Shown: positions 42,020 to 51,502, counted from the stretch's first letter. The stretch: 64,000 nt of DNA from Thermanaeromonas sp. C210 (GCF_013167955.1 NZ_BLWF01000002.1:413185-477184), one strand, 5' to 3'. Numbers and translations are program-made. Notes: generated from the letters alone by a model not told the origin.

Positions 42020-44026
42020 TTAGAGGGGCTGCAGGTTAACAAAGGTGTCGTGGTACGCCACCCCCGGGCCACCGCAGGAAACGTGACCCATGTCCGTGGC
42101 CAGGGGCGGTACCAGGCTGTTGAGGTCGCCGTCCCTCCCCGGCTCTTGATAACACACCACACTGTCCCAGGGAACAACGGGACTTACGGCCAGGAGCACC
42201 CGGATCTCGCCCCACTCGTTGAAGATGCGCACCTTGCGGCCCGGCTGCCATCCCTTGGCCGCGGCCAGGTCCGGGTGCACCCAGGCCGTGAGGGGTGCCG
42301 GTTCCCTCGCCTCCCCGAACTGGGAGTTGATGCCCCCGGTGGTGTGGGGGGTGAGGAGGCGGTAGGGATAAAGGGAGGAACCGCGGGGAGCCGGCCGGAG
42401 CACGGGCAGGCCGGGCAATCCCCGCCGCCGGGCCTCCACAGAGTAGATATAGTATTTAATCTCCCGGGGCGCCGTCCACCCCTGTTTTAGGGGACGAGGG
42501 CCTTCCAGGAGCTCGCGAAAATGGCCGATGCCCAGGGCCTCGTAGACCCTGGGATTGAAGAGCCGGGCCAGCCATTCTTCCTCCGTCCGGTCCGCCGGGA
42601 AGGGGCGCAGGGCGGGGTCCAGCTCCCGTAAGGCCCGCACCAGGCCGGACACCACGGCAATTTCCGGCCGGGCTTCCCCGCGGGGAGGAAGGGCGGGCTG
42701 ATTAAGGCCTATCCAGTTGTGCCAGTAACTGGGCACCACATCCCAGGCCTCAAGGAACATGGCCGCCGGCAGGACCAGGTCGGCCATCCGGGCCGTCGGG
42801 GTAAGGAAATAGTCCACCACTACCACCAGTTCCATCTCCTGGAGGGCCCTGGCCAGCCCGTGGATATCGCTGTTCTGGCTCAGGGGATTGGCCCTGCTGA
42901 TAACGGCCATCTTTACGGGCGGGTCGTGGGCCCGGCGGAGGGCTCCGGCCAGGTCGTGGACCGGCAGCGCGCGGGGCTTCCGGCCCGCCGGTGCCCCTTC
43001 CACCGGCCGGGAGAACAGGGAGGTTTTATCATTGGCATAATACAGGCCTCCCGGCGGCGACAAGTTGCCGCTCAGGGCCACCAGGGCATGGATGGCCCGG
43101 ACGTTCTGACCGCCGTTGACGTGGCGCTGCAGGCCAAAGCCGATCCAGGTGGCCACCGGCCGGGGACCGGCATAAAGGTCGGCCAGCTCCCTGACGGCCC
43201 GGGGCTCTACCCCGCACAGGCCGGCCAGGTCTTCTACCGAAAGGTCCCGGAGATACGGCTCGAACTTCTCCCATCCCACCGCCTTACCGCGCAGGAAGGT
43301 TTTATCCAGGCGGTCCTCCTCCCAGAGGAGGCGCAGGACGGCCAGGGCAAGGGCCCCGTCGGTCCCCGGATTGAGCTGGATATAGCAGTCGGCGAGGGCC
43401 GCCGTGGCGGTGAAAAGGGGATCGATGACCGTAAGGCCGGCTCCCTTTTCCCGCGCCCGGTTAACGAACTCCATCTGCAAGGTGGCCGTCCAGGCGGGAT
43501 TGCCGCCCCAGATAACGATCTCCCCGGCTTCCGCCATGAGTTCCGGGTCCGCAGGAGGATAGCCGCCGAAGTCGTAGTAGGCTGCGTCCAAGCCCGCCCC
43601 CCAGCAGAGGGAACCGCCGGTGACGGTGACGTCTCCTAAAAAGTCGGCCAACCAATTCAGGCTCTGGCCTAAAAGGCCTAAATTGCCGGAATTGGTATAA
43701 AAAAGCACCGGCAGATAAGAACCGTACCGGGCTTTGAGGTCGGCCATCTTCCCGGCCATAAGCTCCAAGGCCCGGTCCCAGGTGGTACGCCGCCAGCTCC
43801 CGGTGCCCCGTCCCTGCTGGCGCAGGGGGTAAAGGAGGCGCCGGGGATGGTAGACCAGCTCCGGGTAGCTGTAGGCCAGGTGGCACATGCGGCCGTGGGA
43901 GTACCCGTGGGCCGCGTCGCCCCGGATCTCCCGGATCACTCCCCCTTCCACCAGGGAGAGGAGGCCGCACGCGTTATAGCAGTTCCGAGGGCAAACATGC
44001 CGGAAGATCTGTACCCTGTCCCCCAT
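42020..44026 (-). CDS. Cytoplasmic molybdopterin oxidoreductase (DMSO reductase family), A3
   Basis: 668 residues. [4Fe-4S] Cys at 12, 16, 20 and 48 (HVCPRNCYNACGLL, GRMCHL), then molybdopterin-binding and C-terminal domains (WVHPDLAAAKGW; PGVAYHDTFVNLQPL). There is no Tat signal, in contrast to both DmsA genes, so it should act in the cytoplasm. At the position equivalent to the Mo-ligating Ser in DmsA (in YYNTYS) this protein has GGSLCWGAGLD, aligning Asp, as in nitrate-reductase-like enzymes. Substrate unknown. ATG 44026 after GGGGGAGAAGGGACC. Confidence 0.88.
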   Translation of the reverse strand: MGDRVQIFRHVCPRNCYNACGLLSLVEGGVIREIRGDAAHGYSHGRMCHLAYSYPELVYHPRRLLYPLRQQGRGTGSWRRTTWDRALELMAGKMADLKARYGSYLPVLFYTNSGNLGLLGQSLNWLADFLGDVTVTGGSLCWGAGLDAAYYDFGGYPPADPELMAEAGEIVIWGGNPAWTATLQMEFVNRAREKGAGLTVIDPLFTATAALADCYIQLNPGTDGALALAVLRLLWEEDRLDKTFLRGKAVGWEKFEPYLRDLSVEDLAGLCGVEPRAVRELADLYAGPRPVATWIGFGLQRHVNGGQNVRAIHALVALSGNLSPPGGLYYANDKTSLFSRPVEGAPAGRKPRALPVHDLAGALRRAHDPPVKMAVISRANPLSQNSDIHGLARALQEMELVVVVDYFLTPTARMADLVLPAAMFLEAWDVVPSYWHNWIGLNQPALPPRGEARPEIAVVSGLVRALRELDPALRPFPADRTEEEWLARLFNPRVYEALGIGHFRELLEGPRPLKQGWTAPREIKYYIYSVEARRRGLPGLPVLRPAPRGSSLYPYRLLTPHTTGGINSQFGEAREPAPLTAWVHPDLAAAKGWQPGRKVRIFNEWGEIRVLLAVSPVVPWDSVVCYQEPGRDGDLNSLVPPLATDMGHVSCGGPGVAYHDTFVNLQPL

Positions 44027-44109
44027 GGTCCCTTCTCCCCCGGGCCCTCCTTCCCGCCGGGATTATCTTGGATGACAATTCGATGATAACATATTTAATC
44101 CCGCAAAGC

Positions 44110-44156
44110 AAAAAAGGCCGGGACCCCGCCGGACCTGGCGCTCGGGTTTCCCGGCC
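44110..44156 (-). terminator. Intrinsic terminator of the dms operon
   Basis: An 8-bp stem (44116-44123, GGCCGGGA, with 44149-44156, TCCCGGCC) and a long GC-rich loop are followed on the minus strand by six U residues at 44110-44115. It separates dmsC from gene A3. Confidence 0.8.
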
Positions 44157-44171
44157 CTCGAAGGTAAGGGG

Positions 44172-44999
44172 CTAAAAATGGCCTACCATTATATTTACAC
44201 CGGTGCTGTAGAAGAGGTAACGCAGGATGCCTTCGCCCAGGAGGCCGACGGCCAGGGCCAGGTACAGCATGCTCGCGGTCGCGCCGGCCTGGTCTCCGGC
44301 CTGCCCCCGGGACGCAAACCGCCCCAGCAGGGCCAGGCCGACGGCGGCCATCACCGCCGCCACTCCCAGACCCAGGGTCACGGCCGAACGGGCCAGGAGC
44401 TGGGCGCTGGCCTGGGCGGCGGGCTCCCCGGACATGAGGCTTACCAGGTAGGGGGGCAGGGCCAGCAGTTGCACTCCCACGCCGGCCAAGGCCGCCCATA
44501 CCGTCCAGGACGGAGCCGGGGCCAGGGCCATGTACAGGAGGCAGCCCAGCACCAGGCTGGTGGCGAAAAAGCTTACGTAGGTGTAGGCCGTCTGCCAGGC
44601 GGGCCGCACGGTGTGGGTATAGATGGATGCCATGCTGAAGACGGCGAGGATTCCGGCGGCCAGCATGATCCACCGCAGGGCCTTAGCCGCTCCTCCTCCC
44701 CCGGCCTTCAGTTCCAGATAGGCGATAATCACCCACAGGCCGGTATAGGCGGAGGCGAAGAGGATTTCGCGGCTGAGCCACGAACTGCCCACATTGGCGA
44801 TGGCGCGATAGGCACCCCAGGGACTCCCCAAGTGGCCCAGGGAAACGAGGAGGCTCAAGACCGCCAGGCCCCCAACAACGAGCAGGACGTTCTTCCGGGC
44901 CTTATCCTCGTTTACGCCGGCCAGGAGGTCTACGGCGAACAGCCCTACGCTGGCCTGGTTAAGCAGGGTAAACAGTACCAAAGTCCACTCCCGTTCCAT
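44172..44999 (-). CDS. dmsC: DMSO reductase membrane anchor DmsC
   Basis: 275 residues, eight membrane segments (e.g. LVLFTLLNQASVGLFAVDLL, NVLLVVGGLAVLSLLVSLGHLG, AYTYVSFFATSLVLGCLLYMAL). Matches DmsC, which oxidises menaquinol and passes electrons to DmsB. HLGSPWGAYRAIANVGSSWLSREILF is the conserved quinol-site region of the family. ATG 44999 follows GGAGGTTAGCTGCA. Last gene of dmsA1-dmsA2-dmsB-dmsC. Confidence 0.9.
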   Translation of the reverse strand: MEREWTLVLFTLLNQASVGLFAVDLLAGVNEDKARKNVLLVVGGLAVLSLLVSLGHLGSPWGAYRAIANVGSSWLSREILFASAYTGLWVIIAYLELKAGGGGAAKALRWIMLAAGILAVFSMASIYTHTVRPAWQTAYTYVSFFATSLVLGCLLYMALAPAPSWTVWAALAGVGVQLLALPPYLVSLMSGEPAAQASAQLLARSAVTLGLGVAAVMAAVGLALLGRFASRGQAGDQAGATASMLYLALAVGLLGEGILRYLFYSTGVNIMVGHF

Positions 45000-45020
45000 T
45001 GCAGCTAACCTCCTTGCCTG

Positions 45021-45602
45021 TTATTTGTCCACGGCGTGCCGGTGGGGGCTTATGAGCAGGGAAGGTTTGGTCAGCTTGGGGTCAGGCAGCCCTTTAATGG
45101 CGCTGGTCCCCCCGTACTTCCTGGCAAGTTCCTCCAGGTCGCCGGCATGAAGGGCCCTCATGGGGCAGGCGGCCACGCAGGCCGGCTCTTCTCCCTTCTC
45201 GACGAGATCGAGGCAGAAGTTGCACTTGCCCACCTTGCCCTTGCCCGGATCGTATTGGGGCGCGCCGTAGGGGCAGCTCCAGGTGCAGTAACGGCAGCCG
45301 ATGCATTTCCTTTCGTCCACCAGCACTACGCCGTCTTCGGGCCGTTTATACATGGCTCCGGTGGGACAGTTTTTTACGCACAGGGGGTCCTGGCAGTGGT
45401 TGCAGCTTATGGAGATCCAGTAGGCGTACACGTTGCCCCGGATGGCCTCCCCCACGCGGGTATATCCCCCGCCGGCTATTTCTTCCACCCGGCGCCAGCG
45501 CTGGCCTACCTCCAGGTCGTTCTTGTCTTTGCAGGCTATCTGGCAGGTGAAACAGCCGATGCATCGGTCCTGTTCAACATGGAAACCGACCTGTCCAGCC
45601 AT
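45021..45602 (-). CDS. dmsB: DMSO reductase iron-sulfur subunit DmsB
   Basis: 193 residues with four [4Fe-4S] motifs: CIGCFTCQIACKDKND, CNHCQDPLCVKNCPTGAM, CIGCRYCTWSCPYGAP and CNFCLDLVEKGEEPACVAACP. QVGFHVEQDRCIGC is the DmsB N-terminus. ATG 45602 follows CGGAGGAGGAGAGACC, 17 bases from the dmsA2 stop. It is the only DmsB in the operon, so both DmsA paralogues presumably use it, as no other iron-sulfur subunit is encoded between them. Confidence 0.95.
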   Translation of the reverse strand: MAGQVGFHVEQDRCIGCFTCQIACKDKNDLEVGQRWRRVEEIAGGGYTRVGEAIRGNVYAYWISISCNHCQDPLCVKNCPTGAMYKRPEDGVVLVDERKCIGCRYCTWSCPYGAPQYDPGKGKVGKCNFCLDLVEKGEEPACVAACPMRALHAGDLEELARKYGGTSAIKGLPDPKLTKPSLLISPHRHAVDK

Positions 45603-45619
45603 GGTCTCTCCTCCTCCGC

Positions 45620-48013
45620 TTATAGCTTAACGACTTCCACCAGATTGGTGTGCTGGGGATTCCCGCGGGCCAGGGGCGTGGGATGATACTTGGTCAGCAC
45701 GTTAATGCAGCCCCTGGTATCCACTCCATCGGGCCCCGGCGTCCACCAGGCTCCCTGGGGCAGGGCCACCACGCCCGGCATGATGCGGGGTGTGACCTTG
45801 GCGTAGGTGATGGTAGCCCCGCGGTCGTTGAACACCTTGACCCGGTCCCCGTTCTTGATGCCCCGCTTGGCGGCATCTTCGGGATTGATCCAGAGCTCCT
45901 GCCGGGCCGCTTCCTCCATCCAGGGCACGTTATCAAAGGTGGAATGGACCCGCCGCTTGTAATGGGGGCCTATGCACTGGAGGGGGTACTTTTCCCGCAG
46001 GGGATCCTCCGGCCCCTCCCAGGCGGGAACATACTTGGGTATGGCCGGTATTTCCTTCGGTTTGTTCATAGCCCATAGGCGAGGCGAAAAAATCTCAATC
46101 TTGCCCGACGGCGTCTTGAAGGGGTTGTTGACCGGATCTTCGATCTGCTTTTTGTAGGGGATGATGGGCTCTTTGGGCACCACTTTGTAGATGCCCCGCC
46201 GGCGGAACTCCTCGAAGGTGGGAAAGTCGGGGTTCGCCTTCCGGGTCTCCTCTACGATGTAGCGCAGCCAGTCTTCCTCGGTCTTGCCTTCGGTGTACCG
46301 GTCGCCGAAGCCCAGCCTCTTAGCCAGTTCGCTGCACACCCAGTAAACGCTGCGGCACTCATGGGGCGGATCTACTACCTTCTGGTAGTAAATGGCATAA
46401 CCTATGCCGGAGCCGAAGGTAACGATGTCTTCCCTTTCAAAATGGGTGACATCGGGCAGCAGGATGTCGGCGAACCGAGCGCTCGGGGTAAGGAAGACGT
46501 CGTGTACCACTATCAGCTCGCATTTGGTTTCATCGACGAGGATCTGGGCCGTACGGTTTACGTCAGCGTGCTGGTTTATCAGGGTATTGCTGGCATAATT
46601 CCAGACCACCTTGATGTCGGTGGGTAATCTGTCCACCCCCCGAACCCCGTCGGCCGCCGTGAGCTCATGACCCCGCTCTATGGCCTCCGTCCACATGAAA
46701 CACGGGATGGCCGCCTTGACGGGATTTTCTCCCGCCGGCATCCAGGCCACGGAAACCCCCTGCCCGCTGTAGTAGAGGCCGGGACCGCCGCCCTTGATGC
46801 CGATGTTGCCCGTCATGGCCGCCAGGACCGGCAGGCCCCTAACCGGCTGCTCGCCGTAGGCATGGCGCTGCCAGCCCCAGCCCTGGATCAGGCAGCAGGG
46901 CTTAATGGTGGCGATCTGCCGGGCCAGTTTGATGATGGTGTCCCGCGGAACGCCCGTGATGGCCTCGGCCCACTCCGGCGTCTTGGGAGTCTTATCTTCG
47001 CCCAGGCCCAGCACGTAGCTCTTATAGGAGTTACCGGGCGGCACGCCGGGGGGCATGTGCTCTTCGTCAAAGCCCAGGCAGTATTTGTCCAGGAAGGCCT
47101 GATCGTGGAGGTTTTCCATGATGATCACATAGGCCAGGGCCGCGAGCAAGGCGTTATCGGTAGTAGGCCGTATGGGGATCCACTCGTCGGCCACATTGGC
47201 CGCCGTGTCCGTGTACCGGGGATCCACTACGATTATCCGGGCCCCTTTTTCCTTGGCCTGGCGCAGGTAGTAATGGTAGTTGGCCCCGCCGAGCCGCGTT
47301 TCAGCGGTGTTGTCGGCGAAGAGAACGATGAGTTTGGAGTACAGCAGGTTGTCCGGGCTTACCCCTTCCACCGAGCCGTAGGTGTAGGGGGCGGTAAAGC
47401 TGTAGCAGGCTGTGCTGTAGGTGTTGTAATATTCCAGGAAGCCGCCGAACATATTGAAAAAGCGTTTCAGGGCCCCGCCAAAGGCCGGGGTTATCCACGC
47501 CTGGCTGATCTGGCCGTAGATACCGGTGGCGTAATTCAAATAAATGGCCTCGTTGCCGTAAGTGTCCCGTATCCTCGTCAATTCCCGGGCGATGGTGTCC
47601 AAGGCTTCCTCCCAGGATATGCGCTCGAACTTGCCCTCTCCCCGCTTGCCCACCCGTTTCATGGGATACTTCAGGCGGTCGGGGTGGTATAGGCGCTGGC
47701 GCTGGGCGCGGCCTCGCAGGCAGGCCCTGGCCTGGGGCAGCTCGGGGCTGTCGGGGCCTTCCTGGTCGGAGCTGAAGCGCACCACTACGTTATCCCTTAC
47801 GTGGGCCCGGAGGTAGCAACGGCCGCCGCAGTTGTGGACGCAGCTGGTGGGAATGATCTTTTCCTCGCTCTGGTCGGCGGCTTCGGCCCTCGGGACCCCG
47901 GTCAGGGGCGTTAGCCTCCCCAAAAGGGCCGCCCCGCCCGCCGCCGCGGCGCTCAGGCCCAGGAACTTGCGGCGGGGTAAGGGTTTTTGCCACAGGTGCT
48001 TCACATTCTCCAA
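45620..48013 (-). CDS. dmsA: DMSO reductase catalytic subunit, paralogue 2
   Basis: 797 residues. Tat signal PRRKFLGLSAAAAGGAALL at residues ~14-32, then [4Fe-4S] Cys in CVHNCGGRC. The Mo-ligand Ser is expected in YYNTYSTACYSF. Extended stretches agree with E. coli DmsA (DQAFLDKYC, KTPEWAEAITGVP, RVHSTFDNV, and C-terminal GCINVLTKYHPTPLARGNP). Exported, so reduction takes place outside the membrane. Substrate may be DMSO, TMAO or another N- or S-oxide. Paralogue of the gene just upstream. Starts at ATG 48013. Confidence 0.9.
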   Translation of the reverse strand: MENVKHLWQKPLPRRKFLGLSAAAAGGAALLGRLTPLTGVPRAEAADQSEEKIIPTSCVHNCGGRCYLRAHVRDNVVVRFSSDQEGPDSPELPQARACLRGRAQRQRLYHPDRLKYPMKRVGKRGEGKFERISWEEALDTIARELTRIRDTYGNEAIYLNYATGIYGQISQAWITPAFGGALKRFFNMFGGFLEYYNTYSTACYSFTAPYTYGSVEGVSPDNLLYSKLIVLFADNTAETRLGGANYHYYLRQAKEKGARIIVVDPRYTDTAANVADEWIPIRPTTDNALLAALAYVIIMENLHDQAFLDKYCLGFDEEHMPPGVPPGNSYKSYVLGLGEDKTPKTPEWAEAITGVPRDTIIKLARQIATIKPCCLIQGWGWQRHAYGEQPVRGLPVLAAMTGNIGIKGGGPGLYYSGQGVSVAWMPAGENPVKAAIPCFMWTEAIERGHELTAADGVRGVDRLPTDIKVVWNYASNTLINQHADVNRTAQILVDETKCELIVVHDVFLTPSARFADILLPDVTHFEREDIVTFGSGIGYAIYYQKVVDPPHECRSVYWVCSELAKRLGFGDRYTEGKTEEDWLRYIVEETRKANPDFPTFEEFRRRGIYKVVPKEPIIPYKKQIEDPVNNPFKTPSGKIEIFSPRLWAMNKPKEIPAIPKYVPAWEGPEDPLREKYPLQCIGPHYKRRVHSTFDNVPWMEEAARQELWINPEDAAKRGIKNGDRVKVFNDRGATITYAKVTPRIMPGVVALPQGAWWTPGPDGVDTRGCINVLTKYHPTPLARGNPQHTNLVEVVKL

Positions 48014-48131
48014 AAACTGACACCTCCCGCTCCTTTGGTGGTATATCCCCTTAACCTACTCCACGTTCTCCGGGTGACACCCCTTTCCCTCCGCCGGGGC
48101 TCCAGCCGGGCTGGCCTTCAACCCGGCGGAG

Positions 48132-50483
48132 CTATACCTTCGCCACTTCCACAAGGTTGGTATGCTGGGGATTGGCCTTGGCCAGGGGTGTGGGCCGGGA
48201 GCTGGTCAGCACGTTTATGCAGCCCCGCTGGTCCACCCCGTCGGGCCCGGGCGTCCACCAGGCTCCCTGGGGTATGGCCACCACTCCGGGCATAATGCGG
48301 GGGGTGACCTTAACGTTGATCATGAGGGCACCGCGGTCGTTGAACACCTTAACCCGGTCGCCGTCCTTAATGCCCCGGGGAGCAGCATCTTGGGGGTTCA
48401 TCCACATAACCTGGGGAGCCACTTCTTCCATCCAGGGCACGTTATCAAAGGTGGAGTGGGTGCGGCGGCGGTAATGCCAGCCGATGCACTGGAGGGGGTA
48501 TTTCTCCCGCAGGGAATCCTCCGGCCCCTCCCAGGCGGGGATGTATTTGGGCACCGCAGGTATCTCCCGGGGATTGTTCATCTCCCACAGCCGGGGGGAG
48601 AAGATCTCGATCTTGCCCGAAGGCGTGGGGAAGGGGTTGTTCTCCGGGTCCTCGATCTGTTCCTTGAAGGCGATGAAATTCTCGGGATAGGAGAACTTAT
48701 AGACACCCCGCTTCCTGAATTCTTCAAAGGACGGAAAGTCGGGGTGGTTCTTGCGGGTCTCCTCCACCACATACCGCAGCCAATCTTCCTCGCTCCGGCC
48801 CTCGGTAAACTCCTGCCCTAACCCCAGGCGCTCGGCCAGCATGCTAATCCACTCGTACTCGCTCTTGCACTCGTACATGCTGTCGATGGCCTTGTTCATG
48901 AACAGCACGTAGTCGCCCCAGCCCCAGGGAGTGCAGATATCGTTCCGCTCCATCCAGGTGTTGACCGGCAGCAGGATGTCGGCGAAGCGGGCGCTGGGAG
49001 TCATAAACTGCTCGCTCACCACGATAAATTCTACTTTCTTCTCGTCCCGCAGGATTTCGGCCGTGCGGTTGACATCGGCGTGCTGGTTGATGAGGGCGTT
49101 GCCCGCCAGGTTGAAAATAAGCTTAATGTTGGTGGGCAGACGGTCTACCCCCTGGACCCCGTCGGCCGGGCCCATTTCCACCCCCCTCACCGCGGCTTCC
49201 GTCCACAGGAAGCAGGGGATGGAGGCTTGCACTGGATTCTTGAGGCCGACGCTGCCTATCTTGGGACCCCGGCCGTATCCGGGATAGCCCATGGCGCCGG
49301 CAAACCCTCCGCTGCGGCCTATGTTGCCCGTCATGGCCGCCAGGACCGCAGCCCCCCGGGGCGGCTGCTCGCCGTAGGCATGGCGCTGGACGCCGAACCC
49401 GCAGATTAAGGCCGCCGGCTTTACAGTAGCGTATTCCCGCGCCAGCTGGATGATGGTTTCCTTGGGAACGCCGGTGATCCTCTCGGCCCACTCCGGCGTC
49501 TTGGGGGTTTTGTCCTCACCCAGGCCCAGGACGTAGGACTTGTAGGAGTTGCCGGGCGGCACACCCTCCGGCAGGTGTTCATCGTCAAAACCCAGGCAGT
49601 ACTTGTCGAGGAAGGCCTGGTCGTGGAGGCCTTCAGTGATCATAACGTAGGCCATGGCATCCATAAGGGCATTGTCCGTGGTAGGCCGGATGGGGATCCA
49701 CTGGTCGGCCAGGGCAATAACCGTGTCGGAGTACCGGGGATCGACAACTATAATGCGGGCCCCGGCTTCCTTGGCCCGGCGCAGGTAATATATGGTGTTG
49801 GTGCCGTGGATGGTCTCGGCCGGGTTGAAGCCCCACAGGATAATGAGCTTGGAGTTGACGAGGTCCTCCCGGCTGTTAGCCGCGTTCTGGTCGCCGAAGG
49901 TGTAATTTAGGGCCCAGGTAACGCAGGGATTGCTGTAGTTGTTGTAGTAGTTCAGGTATCCGCCGTAAAGGCTCAACAGCCGGCGGATGAGGTTGCCGCC
50001 CGAAAGGACCCCGGCGTTACCGGTGGCGTAATTGACGTAGATGGCCTCCGGCCCGTAGGTCTCTTTAATACGCCTTAGCTCCCGCGCAATGCTGTCGATG
50101 GCCTCGTCCCAGGTGATGCGCTCGAACTTCCCCTCGCCCCGCTCCCCGGTCCTCTTTAAAGGGAATTTCAGCCGGTCCGGGTGATAGAGGCGGTTGCGGT
50201 AGGCCCGGCCGCGCAGGCAGGCCCGCAGCTGGGGAGTCTCCGGCGTGTCGGGCTCGTCGTCGGTGGTGATGCGGGTTATAACGCCGTTGCGCACGTGGGC
50301 CTTCAATACACACCGCCCGCCGCAGTTGTGATTGCAGGCCGTGGGGACGATCTTTACTTCTTCCTCGGCCCCGGCAGGAGCGGCTCCCTTAAGCCCCCAA
50401 CCGGACCAGGACCCCGCGGCCAGAGCACTTGTTCCCCCGAGAACAATCCCGGCTTTAAGAAAGCTCCGGCGGGAAAGCTTCAT
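48132..50483 (-). CDS. dmsA: DMSO reductase catalytic subunit, paralogue 1
   Basis: 783 residues. Tat signal SRRSFLKAGIVLGGTSALAA at residues ~3-22, [4Fe-4S] Cys in CNHNCGGRCVLKAHV. The Mo-ligand Ser is expected in YYNNYSNPCVTW. C-terminus GCINVLTSSRPTPLAKANP as in DmsA. First gene of the operon; ATG 50483 after AGGAGAG. Differs from paralogue 2 at several substrate-channel positions around the Mo site (NPCVTWALNYTFGD versus TACYSFTAPYTYGS), suggesting a different oxidant. No TorD/DmsD chaperone gene adjoins. Confidence 0.9.
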   Translation of the reverse strand: MKLSRRSFLKAGIVLGGTSALAAGSWSGWGLKGAAPAGAEEEVKIVPTACNHNCGGRCVLKAHVRNGVITRITTDDEPDTPETPQLRACLRGRAYRNRLYHPDRLKFPLKRTGERGEGKFERITWDEAIDSIARELRRIKETYGPEAIYVNYATGNAGVLSGGNLIRRLLSLYGGYLNYYNNYSNPCVTWALNYTFGDQNAANSREDLVNSKLIILWGFNPAETIHGTNTIYYLRRAKEAGARIIVVDPRYSDTVIALADQWIPIRPTTDNALMDAMAYVMITEGLHDQAFLDKYCLGFDDEHLPEGVPPGNSYKSYVLGLGEDKTPKTPEWAERITGVPKETIIQLAREYATVKPAALICGFGVQRHAYGEQPPRGAAVLAAMTGNIGRSGGFAGAMGYPGYGRGPKIGSVGLKNPVQASIPCFLWTEAAVRGVEMGPADGVQGVDRLPTNIKLIFNLAGNALINQHADVNRTAEILRDEKKVEFIVVSEQFMTPSARFADILLPVNTWMERNDICTPWGWGDYVLFMNKAIDSMYECKSEYEWISMLAERLGLGQEFTEGRSEEDWLRYVVEETRKNHPDFPSFEEFRKRGVYKFSYPENFIAFKEQIEDPENNPFPTPSGKIEIFSPRLWEMNNPREIPAVPKYIPAWEGPEDSLREKYPLQCIGWHYRRRTHSTFDNVPWMEEVAPQVMWMNPQDAAPRGIKDGDRVKVFNDRGALMINVKVTPRIMPGVVAIPQGAWWTPGPDGVDQRGCINVLTSSRPTPLAKANPQHTNLVEVAKV

Positions 50484-50554
50484 CTCTCCTACCGTCCTTC
50501 GGTCTTGGTCCTTATTGATTCGTTTCCCGGCTTTATTCCTCCTTTGAACAAGCG

Positions 50555-50584
50555 ATTAAATCTAGGCCCCCTTTTGTTGTACAA
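50555..50584 (-). promoter_or_regulatory. Possible dms operon promoter
   Basis: Minus-strand TTGTAC (50579-50584) and TTTAAT (50555-50560) are 18 bases apart. The -35 overlaps the palindrome TTGTACAA (50577-50584). Located ~75-100 bases before dmsA1, the right distance for a leader. Only a moderate match. Confidence 0.35.
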
Positions 50585-50978
50585 AAATACAAATGGCCTC
50601 CGGTAAAGCGGGGATTCGTGGGTCCAAGAGAAAGCGGCAGGAAGATCGGCCGGAGCGCGGGAAAGGTACCACGAGGACGGGAAGGGGAGCGGGGTCCGCG
50701 CACCCGCCCATTGGCTTCCGGGTCCTGAGGGTTCCGGGGTCCGGTGAGGTAATTTCTCGTGAGGGAGGTGCCGGGGCCGGGCGGACGGCCGTTCTCTTGC
50801 GAAATTTACGGTGGAGGGGACAGAGGCTGCCAAAGCCCGGGCCCGCCAGGGATTGGTCCCGGGCTTTCAAGTCCGGACAGGACCTCCCTGCATGGGGGCG
50901 GGGATATAACCCGGGAAAGAGGATGGATGGAACCTTGGGGATGGAGAAGAAGGCAGGCCAATCTAACGGGCGAAGCCT
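50585..50978. other. GC-rich intergenic region upstream of the dms operon
   Basis: About 390 bases between the ndk terminator and the dms promoter. The open frames lack Shine-Dalgarno sites and have Arg/Gly/Pro-biased translations. CCCGGGC- and GGTCCCGGG-type self-complementary words occur near 50840-50880. No gene or RNA recognised. Confidence 0.35.
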
Positions 50979-51024
50979 AAAAAAACCGGGAGGCCGCTTC
51001 CCGACCCATGGAAGCGGCCTCCCG
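50979..51024 (-). terminator. Intrinsic terminator of ftsH-ndk
   Basis: A 15-bp perfect stem (50987-51001, CGGGAGGCCGCTTCC, with 51010-51024) is followed on the minus strand by seven U residues at 50979-50985. It closes the ftsH-ndk unit. Confidence 0.92.
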
Positions 51025-51088
51025 TTCCCTTTAGCCTTTAACCCTTCTTAACGTTCCCTACTTAACTCTTCGCCGAAGGCTCGGGGCC

Positions 51089-51502
51089 TTAAACCAGTTC
51101 CTCCGGCCGGAAGAAGAGGGCGATTTCCCTTTCGGCGTTGGCCGGCGAATCGGAGCCGTGGACTACGTTTTGCCCTGTCTCCAGGGCGTAGTCTCCCCGT
51201 ATGGTCCCGGGGGCGGCCTCCTGGGGGTTGGTGGCACCCATCATCTTGCGCCAACCGGCAATTACATTGGGGCCTTCCAGCACCATGGCCACCACCGGGC
51301 CGGCAGTTATATGCTCGATGAGCTCCCCGAAAAAGGGCTTATCCCGGTGCTCGGCGTAATGCTTTTCGGCCATCTCCCGCGAAAGGCGCAGCATCTTCAA
51401 GGCCACAATGCGGTAACCTTTGCCCTCGATGCGGCTTATAATTTCTCCCACCAGCCCGCGGGCTACCCCCTCGGGCTTGATCATGCTGAAGGTGCGTTCC
51501 AC
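51089..51502 (-). CDS. ndk: Nucleoside diphosphate kinase
   Basis: 137 residues. Phosphorylates NDPs from [42 protein letters not shown] and the active-site His in [21 protein letters not shown] are all present. GTG 51502 is chosen: AAAGGGG lies upstream with normal spacing and the start shares its G with the ftsH stop (TAGTG), so the two genes are coupled. The alternative ATG 51508 leaves no room for the Shine-Dalgarno site. Confidence 0.95.
   Translation of the reverse strand: MERTFSMIKPEGVARGLVGEIISRIEGKGYRIVALKMLRLSREMAEKHYAEHRDKPFFGELIEHITAGPVVAMVLEGPNVIAGWRKMMGATNPQEAAPGTIRGDYALETGQNVVHGSDSPANAEREIALFFRPEELV

Noticed and set aside
46667-47692. 341-codon plus-strand frame inside dmsA2
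   Set aside because: Shadow of the DmsA reading frame.
50593-51051. 152-codon plus-strand frame upstream of the dms operon
   Set aside because: Arg/Gly/Pro-biased, no Shine-Dalgarno site, and it runs through the ndk terminator stem.
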